Source: Nitrospina sp.
GTDB lineage: Bacteria; Nitrospinota; Nitrospinia; Nitrospinales; Nitrospinaceae
Direction of reading: 5' to 3'
DNA length: 53,600 bases
NCBI GenBank assembly: GCA_020430445.1
Contig: JAGQJZ010000008.1
Span: 1-53,600 of the forward strand
The translations under genes were made by a program, and so were the position numbers. Positions 25,410-34,064 of this stretch are shown here, one piece after another; positions within the stretch are counted from its first letter, which is position 1; each line of letters begins with the position of its first letter. The notes under the pieces were generated by a model, which searched no databases, was not told where the DNA came from, and saw only the letters and a program-made list of their open reading frames with translations.

Positions 25410-26192
25410 TCAGGGTAAGCGGTAGCCGAATTGTTTGATAAGGTTTCCTGCTGTTTCACCTTGCAGGAACTTCCATAGAGAGCGGGCGGCGGAATGTGAC
25501 TCCGCTTGTTTTAGAATCACCGCATCCTGCATCAGCGGATCGTAAAACTCGTCGGGCACGTCCCACCGGGAGCCCGGTTGCTGGTTGGCCGGATCGAGAA
25601 CCTGCGACAGGGCGACGAATCCCAGTTCGGCATTGCGCGATGAAACGAACTGAAAAGTCTGCCCGATGTTTTCACCCCGGATCAGGCGCGGGCGGATTGC
25701 GTCCCAGAGCCCGAGCTTCTTCAGCGTTTGCATGGCGGCAAGCCCGTAAGGCGCGGTTTTAGGGTTGGCGATGGCCAGGCGCTTAATTGATTTGTCCTTG
25801 AGAGCGTTTGCTCCATCCTGCGGGATCCGGGCGGGATCGGGACTCCACAGGGTGATCCGGCCCAGGGCGTAAGTCACGCGGGTGCCGGGAGCGATCTTTC
25901 CGTTTTCTTCAAGCAACGCTGGACGCTTGCTGTCGGCGGCCAGGAAGAGGTGAAAGGGCGCGCCGTGAATGATCTGGGCGTAGAGTTTGCCCGTGGAGCC
26001 CGGGATGATCTCGACCTCATGCCCGGTTTGTTTTTCAAAAGCGCCGGCTATGGTTTTGAACGGGCTGTGGAAATTAGACGCCACCGCCACCCGGATGCGT
26101 TCCGCCCACGCCGTTGAACCGGTTCCGCAAAACAACAGGAACGCAGCCAGCAGGATCAGACCGTGCCGTTTTTTGATTGCAGAAGATTTCAT
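25410..26192 (-). CDS. modA: Molybdate ABC transporter substrate-binding protein
   Basis: The 260-residue protein has a signal peptide ending STAWA-ER. ModA features follow: RVAVASNFHSPFKTIAGAFEKQTGHEV, PGSTGKLYAQIIHGAPFHLFLAADSKRP, the GRITLWSP segment and GLAAMQTLKKLGLWD. It binds molybdate or tungstate in the periplasm. The permease and ATPase (modB, modC) are not adjacent, which is unusual; the barrel gene follows instead. Two ModE-like boxes in the upstream 100 bases support molybdate control. Confidence 0.9.
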   Translation of the reverse strand: MKSSAIKKRHGLILLAAFLLFCGTGSTAWAERIRVAVASNFHSPFKTIAGAFEKQTGHEVEIIPGSTGKLYAQIIHGAPFHLFLAADSKRPALLEENGKIAPGTRVTYALGRITLWSPDPARIPQDGANALKDKSIKRLAIANPKTAPYGLAAMQTLKKLGLWDAIRPRLIRGENIGQTFQFVSSRNAELGFVALSQVLDPANQQPGSRWDVPDEFYDPLMQDAVILKQAESHSAARSLWKFLQGETAGNLIKQFGYRLP

Positions 26193-26226
26193 GGAGTCGT
26201 TCCCCTTTTACGAACGGAGATGCCTT

Positions 26227-26279
26227 CGTTATATTTTTTAGGATATATCGTTAGGCGTAATATACAATTTTATATAACC
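26227..26279 (-). promoter_or_regulatory. Two candidate ModE boxes in the modA promoter
   Basis: Box 1 is CGTTATAT-N8-ATATATCG (26227-26250), one mismatch from a perfect inverted repeat. Box 2 is CGTAATATA-N6-TATATAACC (26256-26279). Both resemble the inverted TATA/AACG half-sites of known ModE operators. They lie 35-87 bases upstream of the modA start, where a repressor would cover the promoter. Confidence 0.55.
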
Positions 26280-26491
26280 CCTGGCAAGGGAAATTATCAG
26301 AGGCGGGATCGGTGCTGGTTAAAGAGGTGCGGGGTTCGGGTTCGGCGGATTTGAGGAGAAACGTCGAAGGCAAAGGCAAGCCGCCGGACGCGGGGTCGGC
26401 TCAACGCGGCGACCAGTGGCAGAAAAACCTCGATTCGAGGGTTTTTCAGGTTACGTGGTGTTCCACTGGCGGGGCGCTTCAGGCGGGTGGG

Positions 26492-27676
26492 TCAGGTGAC
26501 CCGCCCAGAGCCCAGGATCTGGCGGACGAGGAAGTCGATCGAGTGCTGGGCCAGGAAGCGGTGGCCGGTGGAGTTGAAGTGGGTGTCGTCTTCGAAAACA
26601 TTTTTGTAAAGCGCCGCCCGGTCGAGTCTCTGAAAAGCGGGATGCAGGTTGAGCGCGGGGATGCCTTCTTTTTTCAGGAAGGCGTCGAACTGCTTCAACG
26701 GCAACGGGGGATAATCATAATACTGGTCCACGTCCATGAAATGGAGGATGACCAACTGGCTTCCCGCCTGCCGGACTTCGTAATTCAGTTTCTGGATCAG
26801 TCTGCGTGTCAGGTACCAGCCTTCGGAGTCGAAGAAAAACTTGTCGTCAAAGGGAGACTCCAGGTCTTCGCCCAGTGGGGGCGGCTGAAAGGGTTTGGCC
26901 CGTTTTGTCAGTTCATATTCCTGTGGATTCGAAGGATAGAGTTTTTCCACCCGGACCGGTTTTTGGTGGTTGTTTGAAAAAAAGTTTTTGATGTTGTTTT
27001 CGACGAGGTTGTATCCCTTGCGCGTCAGGTGATAGACGGCGCTGTGATTCCACAGCCATTTGTTGAAATCCTTCCGCGCCACGTTGGCGCGCCGTCCCAG
27101 CGAAATCTCGTACTGGCTGCGGAGTGGATTCGGGTGCGATTCCAGAAGCGCGGTCAGGTTGTTTTCCACGTCGTTGCCCCAGTAAAAGCCGAGCACGGTG
27201 ACATCCGGCTGGAACTTTTTCGCCTTGAGGTGGAACATCTGCAACGATTCCCAGGTGCCGAATCCACGCACGCCGAAATTGAGCACCTCCACATCGCGTC
27301 CCAGCCGTTTGGGCAGCCACCGTTCCCAGAGCTCATGGTAACGCTTTTCCTGCGGCACTTCCTCGCCCGCGGTCATGGAATCCCCGAGCACGGCGACGCG
27401 CAGCGAACCCGGCTGGCGGGCCAGCGGGTAGTTCCGGTCCAGCATGCCCTGGTCGTTGATGTGGATGGGATTGTTCTGTTTCAGAATCCCCTTGGCGTTG
27501 GCGCAGTATTCCCGCTCGTAGATGGGATGAAAACACAGCACCCGGACCGGATCGAACTGCCCGCCCAGCCTGAGGCCTGCTTCCGCCAGGAACAAAAACC
27601 CGAGAAAGGGCAGGGCGAAAAACAGGAACTTCTTCCAGAAAGGTGTGTTCATAGTCTGATCTAAAGAGTTTGTCAT
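26492..27676 (-). CDS. Membrane-anchored SGNH/GDSL hydrolase-like protein (second copy type)
   Basis: The 394-residue protein has one hydrophobic N-terminal helix (about 15-33). SGNH blocks follow in order: VLGDSMTAGEEV with Ser in GDSM, GFYWGNDVENN as the N block, and DDTHFNSTGH as the Asp-x-x-His block. It is the same architecture as the protein at 91-1257, though the sequences are clearly diverged. The substrate is not evident; related proteins de-acylate or acylate envelope polysaccharides. A second Met at 27652 is an alternative start, and neither has a strong ribosome site. The 299-base gap downstream, before modA, holds only the ModE-like boxes and low-complexity sequence. Confidence 0.75.
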   Translation of the reverse strand: MTNSLDQTMNTPFWKKFLFFALPFLGFLFLAEAGLRLGGQFDPVRVLCFHPIYEREYCANAKGILKQNNPIHINDQGMLDRNYPLARQPGSLRVAVLGDSMTAGEEVPQEKRYHELWERWLPKRLGRDVEVLNFGVRGFGTWESLQMFHLKAKKFQPDVTVLGFYWGNDVENNLTALLESHPNPLRSQYEISLGRRANVARKDFNKWLWNHSAVYHLTRKGYNLVENNIKNFFSNNHQKPVRVEKLYPSNPQEYELTKRAKPFQPPPLGEDLESPFDDKFFFDSEGWYLTRRLIQKLNYEVRQAGSQLVILHFMDVDQYYDYPPLPLKQFDAFLKKEGIPALNLHPAFQRLDRAALYKNVFEDDTHFNSTGHRFLAQHSIDFLVRQILGSGRVT

Positions 27677-27908
27677 TGTCTTTAAACCACGGTTGAGTCA
27701 GAATTCCATGGGTAGGTCGTTTGAAATGTATTGGACCTTTCAACCGGATCTTCTGGAAACCGGAGCCTGCCGGTTGGGTGGACACGGGCCGAGCCTGCGA
27801 TGTCCCTCGGAAAGTCGGGGGGGATCTTGTTCCATTCTACTGTACAATCTCTTCTTTTCCAAATAGTTATTGCACCTCCGAAACCCCGCCGTTACAATGA
27901 CTTGTTGT

Positions 27909-28613
27909 ATGAATGAGCAAGACGAGGGCAGGCTTTACGTGGTCAGTACCCCGATCGGTAATCTGGGGGATATCACCCGCCGGGCACTGGAAATTCTACA
28001 GCGGGTCGACCTGATCGCCGCAGAAGACACCCGCAGGACGCGGATTCTGCTGAATCATTACAGCATCGAAACCCGGCTCACCAGTTACAATTCCTACAAC
28101 AAAATGGCACGGGGCCGGGACATCCTCCGCCAGCTTTCAGAGGGCAGGCAGGTGGCCCTTGTTTCCGACGCGGGGACGCCCGGAGTTTCCGATCCCTTGT
28201 TTCATCTGCTGAAGGACGCGCTGGAGGCCGGAATCGGGGTCGAAGCCGCGCCCGGCCCTTCGGCCCTGTTGTCCGCGTTGGTGGTTTCGGGCCTGCCCTG
28301 CGACCGGTTTTTTTTCGAGGGGTTTCTTCCCCGTAAAAAAGGGAGGAAGACCCGCCTGCAATGGCTGGCAGATTTACAGTGTACCGTGGTATTGTTCGAA
28401 TCGCCGCAACGGCTGGGGCGAACACTGGAAGACATTCGGACGGTGTTCGGTAACCGCCGCGCCGTTATCGCGCGCGAGATGACCAAGCTTCACGAGGAAA
28501 CCCTGCGCGGACCGCTGGAAGAGCTGATCGCCGGTCACGCCGGACGCAAGTGGAAAGGGGAAATCACCCTGATCATTTCCGGTCATGTCATCGAGGAGGG
28601 AGAAACGCTCTGA
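27909..28613 (+). CDS. rsmI: 16S rRNA (cytidine-1402-2'-O)-methyltransferase
   Basis: The SAM-dependent tetrapyrrole-methylase-fold enzyme methylates C1402 of 16S rRNA. Signatures are LYVVSTPIGNLGDITRRALEIL, AAEDTRRTRILLNHY, VALVSDAGTPGVSDP, GPSALLSALVVSGL and FEGFLPRKKGRK. The ATG at 27909 gives 234 residues; ATG 27897 is possible and neither has a good ribosome site. The product is shorter than E. coli RsmI (286 residues) and lacks the small C-terminal domain. Its TGA overlaps the ATG of the next gene by one base, coupling it to the ParA-like ATPase. Confidence 0.93.
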   Translation: MNEQDEGRLYVVSTPIGNLGDITRRALEILQRVDLIAAEDTRRTRILLNHYSIETRLTSYNSYNKMARGRDILRQLSEGRQVALVSDAGTPGVSDPLFHLLKDALEAGIGVEAAPGPSALLSALVVSGLPCDRFFFEGFLPRKKGRKTRLQWLADLQCTVVLFESPQRLGRTLEDIRTVFGNRRAVIAREMTKLHEETLRGPLEELIAGHAGRKWKGEITLIISGHVIEEGETL

Positions 28614-29926
28614 TGGGAATTGTTTCTGTAATCGGACCCAAGGGAGGAATCGGAAAAACCACGCTTTCGATCAACACCACCGCCGCCCTCACCCGGGCCC
28701 TGAAGCAACGGGGGTCTTCAAACAGCGGCGTTTGCCTGATCGACCTCGACCTGCGGCTGCCGACCATCTCCAGCCTGCTCGACAGCCACCCGCGCAAAAC
28801 CTTTTTCGATCTGTTCAACACGCTGGCCAACCAGACCTACCAGGTGGATTTCCTGCGCTCCCTGTACCAGGTGCTGACCCGGTTCCAGGCGCATCTCGAC
28901 GGTGAAGCGGATGAAGAGCGGCTGGCGCGGAGCTTTGGCTTGTACAAGAGCCTCAACGCCGACCTGTTCCATTTCAGCGAATTCGAGTTCGGTGATCTTT
29001 TGCATGAGCTTTTCCTGCTGCGGGGCGAAGTCCATTCCCTGCAGGATATTCAAAAGCTGGATTTTATCCTGAAGCGGCTGGATTCGGCGGTGCTCCGTTC
29101 GATGGTGCACGCAAGAGAGGCGGACTCGCGGCCGTCGGCGGATGAATACATCAACTACATTGAGGAATACGGTTTCAGTATTATCGGGGGGGAGGTGCCG
29201 GTTCTCGGCAAGCGCGTCCACCGCAGGCGGATCAATGAACCCGCGTTCCTGCTCCTGTTTCTGGAATTCCTCAACCAGGTGTTCGACCGGTTCGAGTACA
29301 CCCTGCTCGACACGCCCGCCGGCGGGGTGAACCACCTGTCTTCGTTGATGAACGTGATCGACCAGGTTCTGTTCGTTTTCGACCTGAGCAACTCGATCGC
29401 CGTCAACGGCAGTATCGACGCGCTGCACTCGTTCATCGACTACTACGAGGACTTCTGTGCGGATTACCAGGCCGGTGCGCTGACAGGCCTCGACCGTGAA
29501 TTCGCCAGCCGCATGACGGTGAAGGAAGGCGAGGAAACGTTTCTTGCTTCCATGCAGGCCAAGAAGTTCGGCATTCTGTTCAACCGGTCGAGCGAATCGC
29601 GGGAAGTGGTCGAAGCGCTGGGCCGCCTGCGGGAATACCTCGACACGCTGGATAAATATGAAACCTACAAGGACCGCATCCATATCGTCGGCCTGTTGCC
29701 CAATCATAAGGTCATCAACATCACCAACAATCGCGGCGCATTGTTTTACAATAAGGACATGGGGCTCACCGCGCGCATGACCGGTATTGCCGAGAGCATC
29801 CTCAACCGTAACGCGAACTGTCCGACGCTTGCGTCGAGCGACAAGGATATCCTAAAATACCTCGCCCGCCCCGGTGGCGGAGGCTTTTCCACTCCTCTGG
29901 TCCGTCTGGCCAGTGCCTTCGGTTGA
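28613..29926 (+). CDS. MinD/ParA-like P-loop ATPase with a large insertion
   Basis: The start at 28613 overlaps the rsmI stop. The 437-residue product opens with MGIVSVIGPKGGIGKTT, the deviant Walker A with signature Lys10 and Lys15. CLIDLDLRLPT (about 42-52) fits switch I/A', and YTLLDTPAGG fits the Walker B/switch II region of ParA/MinD. Between them lies a helical insert of about 170 residues not seen in ordinary ParA, and the protein is longer than MinD (~270). No ParB, MinE or parS-like signal is nearby. Bactofilin and a YkuD-type protein follow, so it may position an envelope structure. Function is inferred only. Confidence 0.8.
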   Translation: MGIVSVIGPKGGIGKTTLSINTTAALTRALKQRGSSNSGVCLIDLDLRLPTISSLLDSHPRKTFFDLFNTLANQTYQVDFLRSLYQVLTRFQAHLDGEADEERLARSFGLYKSLNADLFHFSEFEFGDLLHELFLLRGEVHSLQDIQKLDFILKRLDSAVLRSMVHAREADSRPSADEYINYIEEYGFSIIGGEVPVLGKRVHRRRINEPAFLLLFLEFLNQVFDRFEYTLLDTPAGGVNHLSSLMNVIDQVLFVFDLSNSIAVNGSIDALHSFIDYYEDFCADYQAGALTGLDREFASRMTVKEGEETFLASMQAKKFGILFNRSSESREVVEALGRLREYLDTLDKYETYKDRIHIVGLLPNHKVINITNNRGALFYNKDMGLTARMTGIAESILNRNANCPTLASSDKDILKYLARPGGGGFSTPLVRLASAFG

Positions 29927-29931
29927 TTCCA

Positions 29932-30498
29932 ATGGACATCCCAAAATTAATGGTATTGACGGCGGACCAGTTTCGCCTGCTTCTGGGAGCGGACCCGGAC
30001 GGTTATTACGAACGCGATACCCGCGATCAGTTGCTGCGCCTGATCCAGAAACTGGAAAACTTTCAGAAAGACTGTTCACGGCCTGAAATGGACCTGTACC
30101 GCCGGCACCAGCGCAAGGCGCTGGGAATACGCCTTCCGGCGGGCAGCGAGACCCGGCATCCGGTGGAAATACCCGGGGGATTGCTGGTGGAGGGTTTGCA
30201 GCAGGGGGACGTCGACCTGGGGGGAGGTCTGGTGGTTGCGGACAGCGGCGAGGTAACGGGCAATATCACCGCCGCCTCGGTGGTGTGCCGCGGCAAAATC
30301 AAGGGGGACATCCGGGCGCGGGGAACGGTCCACCTGTGCGCCGACGGTCAGGTGGAGGGCCGCGTGGAGGCGGCCACCCTGCAGATCGAAGACGGGGCGC
30401 GTTTCACCGGCCACTGTCACCTGGAACCGGAGTTGAATTCCCCGTCTCCCAGCGCCTGGGCCAGCGTGAAGAAACTGCTGGGCATGAGGACTCCCTGA
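29932..30498 (+). CDS. Bactofilin with an extra N-terminal domain
   Basis: The ATG at 29932 lies 5 bases after the ATPase stop and gives 188 residues. Residues about 75-165 are the bactofilin beta-helix: GGLLVEGLQQGDVDLGGGLVVADSGEVTGNI, VVCRGKIKGDIRARGTV and ADGQVEGRVEA, repeating every 17-18 residues. These proteins polymerise into cytoskeletal filaments that organise cell-wall enzymes. The first 60 residues are not part of a normal bactofilin. They align without gaps to the start of the next protein (shared K5 L6, P22 xG24, Y26, R28, T30 R31, L34, I38, K40 L41, L55 Y56, Q60). This suggests a common docking domain. Confidence 0.85.
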   Translation: MDIPKLMVLTADQFRLLLGADPDGYYERDTRDQLLRLIQKLENFQKDCSRPEMDLYRRHQRKALGIRLPAGSETRHPVEIPGGLLVEGLQQGDVDLGGGLVVADSGEVTGNITAASVVCRGKIKGDIRARGTVHLCADGQVEGRVEAATLQIEDGARFTGHCHLEPELNSPSPSAWASVKKLLGMRTP

Positions 30499-30584
30499 CT
30501 CCCGATCCAATTTTGCACCCTTTCGGCCCGGGCGAATGCGTTGGTGGTTCACAGTCCTGACGCCAGCTTCTGGATCATTCAACC

Positions 30585-31739
30585 ATGGACGCGAACAAGC
30601 TCAACATCCTTTCCCTTACGGAATACAACCTGATCGCGAACAAGAACCCGCAGGGCAGTTACGACCGGGCGACGCGTGAAAATCTGTACGCGATCATCCA
30701 CAAGCTGCATGAAAACTTCAACACCCTGTCGGGTCTGGAAAACCGTCTTTATGGCAAGTTTCAGGCGGCGCGGTTCGGGGCCCTCGAGGACAAGGACAAA
30801 AGGGTCGCCCGCGAGGTGGTGCGTTACCGGCTCTCAAACCGCGTCAAGCAGTGGATTCAGGGCACGGTTCTGGCCGGGCTCTGCCTGACGCTGGTGGGTA
30901 TCCTGATTTATCAGGTTTTGCTCGACGACAATTCACGGCGCAAGGTGGACCTCGCCTGGTACGAACAGCTCAACAAGATGGGGCTGGTGTCGAAGGAGGA
31001 ACTGGCGAAGATGGAAAAGGACCTCACCATCACCGCCAGCAAACTGAAAAAAACGCGTGAGGAAAATCAGGAACTGGCGGCAACGGTGGAAGGCATGATC
31101 CTCAACAACCGGGTCGCGGAAAACCTGAAATACATCCTCAAACAGATCTACAAAGACCCGCGGACCCGGTACGAGCAGGTCGCGGGCGGCGTTTCGCTTC
31201 AGTTCGCGGGCCGGGAGCTGGCGCGTTACCTGTCGGACCCGGAACGGTGGTACCTGCTGGGGATCATCGAGACGGGTGTGATCAAAGTGATGTATAACAA
31301 CGACCAGATTCTGGAAATCGAGGCCATATTCGGACGCCAGGGGGAGGAAACCCCGCTCGGCGAATACGAGGTGAAGAACAAGGTGTTTAAGCCGGCGTGG
31401 TACAAGAGAGAGCAGATCGACGGCAAGGTCCGGGTCCGCAAAATTCCGTTTGGCCACCCGGACCACGAGATCGGCCACTGGTGGCTCGGCCTCAAGCGGC
31501 TGGGCCCGCCGGTGCCGGGGAGCTACGGGATCCATGGAGTCAACATCGCCCGCTTCAATGAGTTCTTCAAAAAGAACTTCGACTGGCGCAACGGCAGCGC
31601 GGGGTGTCCCAATATTCAGGAATGGTACCTGGAGTTTCTGGGAAGGGTGATTCCGTTGGGGACGCCGGTCAATATCGTTCCGCGCGAAAAATGGAACGGC
31701 AAGGGGGCCGTGACCGGCCAAATGGTAGGCGCGTTGTGA
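30585..31739 (+). CDS. Membrane-anchored YkuD-type L,D-transpeptidase-like protein
   Basis: The 384-residue protein has a cytosolic N-terminus (1-88) homologous to the N-terminus of the bactofilin just upstream. One membrane helix (about 90-112) and a coiled coil (about 135-170) follow, then a periplasmic YkuD domain. The active-site pattern is YGIHG (H317) followed by S338-A-G-C341-P-N. The usual motif is S/T-H-G-C, so the His before Gly is Ala here while the nucleophile Cys and the upstream His remain. The family cross-links or modifies peptidoglycan. The layout links a cytosolic scaffold domain to a periplasmic wall enzyme across the membrane. An 86-base gap separates it from the bactofilin. 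Confidence 0.85.
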   Translation: MDANKLNILSLTEYNLIANKNPQGSYDRATRENLYAIIHKLHENFNTLSGLENRLYGKFQAARFGALEDKDKRVAREVVRYRLSNRVKQWIQGTVLAGLCLTLVGILIYQVLLDDNSRRKVDLAWYEQLNKMGLVSKEELAKMEKDLTITASKLKKTREENQELAATVEGMILNNRVAENLKYILKQIYKDPRTRYEQVAGGVSLQFAGRELARYLSDPERWYLLGIIETGVIKVMYNNDQILEIEAIFGRQGEETPLGEYEVKNKVFKPAWYKREQIDGKVRVRKIPFGHPDHEIGHWWLGLKRLGPPVPGSYGIHGVNIARFNEFFKKNFDWRNGSAGCPNIQEWYLEFLGRVIPLGTPVNIVPREKWNGKGAVTGQMVGAL

Positions 31740-31876
31740 TAAGCTGTGCTGCCTGTCAAGGAGAGCTGTTTAAAAGTTAAAAGCGAATGTCAAATTCGAA
31801 GGTTTTTCAGGGTTATGCAAAGCCCTTCCTGTCAAAGGCGCGTACCCATCATTCATTTCTCACGTGTTAAGAATTC

Positions 31877-33250
<1,374 letters not shown>

Positions 33251-33304
33251 AAAAAAATCAAGATGACGGGAAATTTCAGTTCAACCCTTGCCAGAAGGAA
33301 AAAA

Positions 33305-33424
33305 ATGAGGACAATAGTACTCTTTTCAATACTGGCGATGTTCTTGATGATCGTTGCCGGCTGCGGCAATAAAAAACCGCCGGTACCTCCGAGCGGGCTT
33401 TTCGGCGTCAGTGTCAGTCAATAG
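33305..33424 (+). CDS. Tiny lipoprotein, LptM-like
   Basis: ATG 33305 is preceded by GAAGG at a proper distance. The 39-residue product has a hydrophobic signal segment and a lipobox VAG-C (Cys20), followed by GNKKPPVPPSGLFGVSVSQ. A short lipoprotein whose Cys is followed by G and a basic/proline-rich tail, encoded directly after argH, fits LptM (formerly YifL). LptM helps mature the LPS translocon LptDE. The sequence match is limited by length, so the assignment rests largely on position. A terminator follows. Confidence 0.65.
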   Translation: MRTIVLFSILAMFLMIVAGCGNKKPPVPPSGLFGVSVSQ

Positions 33425-33430
33425 TTGTCC

Positions 33431-33479
33431 ATGAACCGGTTTCTTGTTTAAGGGAAGCACCGGTTCATCACGATTTTTT
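33431..33479 (+). terminator. Terminator after the argH/small lipoprotein unit
   Basis: ATGAACCGGT (33431-33440) pairs perfectly with ACCGGTTCAT (33459-33468) over an 18-base loop. TTTTTT at 33474-33479 follows 5 bases later. It lies directly after the small lipoprotein stop and ends next to the cytochrome start. Confidence 0.75.
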
Positions 33480-33483
33480 GGAA

Positions 33484-33834
33484 ATGAAGTCCGTAATTTC
33501 AAGGTTTTTAACAGGTGTTACCGGGTTTTTGCTGGTTTTCCCGCTTTTGGGATGTGAGCCGGACAGGCCCCTCGCCCCACCGAATCACCGTAATGGCCAC
33601 AAGGTTTATTATGGTTATTGTTCCGGATGCCATGAATCCGGCAACAAGAAGGTTCCCAACCTCCGCGATAAGCGCTACCTTTCGGAAAACACCTCCGATG
33701 CGCAGATGCTCCGTTCCATCCGTAATGGGAGGGGACAAATGCCGCCGCAGGGCGGCATGCTTCGGGATGACGACATAAAAGACGCGATTCGCTACATTCG
33801 CTTCATGCAGAAAAACAGCGGCAAGGCGAAGTAA
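33484..33834 (+). CDS. Monohaem cytochrome c lipoprotein
   Basis: ATG 33484 gives 116 residues. A signal segment ends in the lipobox FPLLG-C24, so the protein is probably lipid-anchored in the periplasm. One haem c site is C46-S-G-C49-H50, and M86 in GRGQMPPQGG is a likely axial ligand, as in class I cytochromes. It resembles small c-type cytochromes that pass electrons to terminal oxidases or reductases. No oxidase genes are adjacent. The 230 bases after it hold no gene and no strong signal. Confidence 0.9.
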   Translation: MKSVISRFLTGVTGFLLVFPLLGCEPDRPLAPPNHRNGHKVYYGYCSGCHESGNKKVPNLRDKRYLSENTSDAQMLRSIRNGRGQMPPQGGMLRDDDIKDAIRYIRFMQKNSGKAK

Positions 33835-34064
33835 AGCAAATGCCGGAGATCGGCTCGCCCCGCCGACCCGGGACCTACCCAACCTCCCGATTTTAAATCT
33901 AAAATGAGTGTTTTTGGGCCTGAACAGGCTATTGAAGGTTGACTTTGTTTATCATTTTATCGAACCTGAATATAATGCGTTGGGACTGCATTTAACCTAC
34001 AGCATTTCCTATTTATATAGGAACGAATTGCCAATCCGTGCTTCAGTGTGAAGGATAAGGAACG

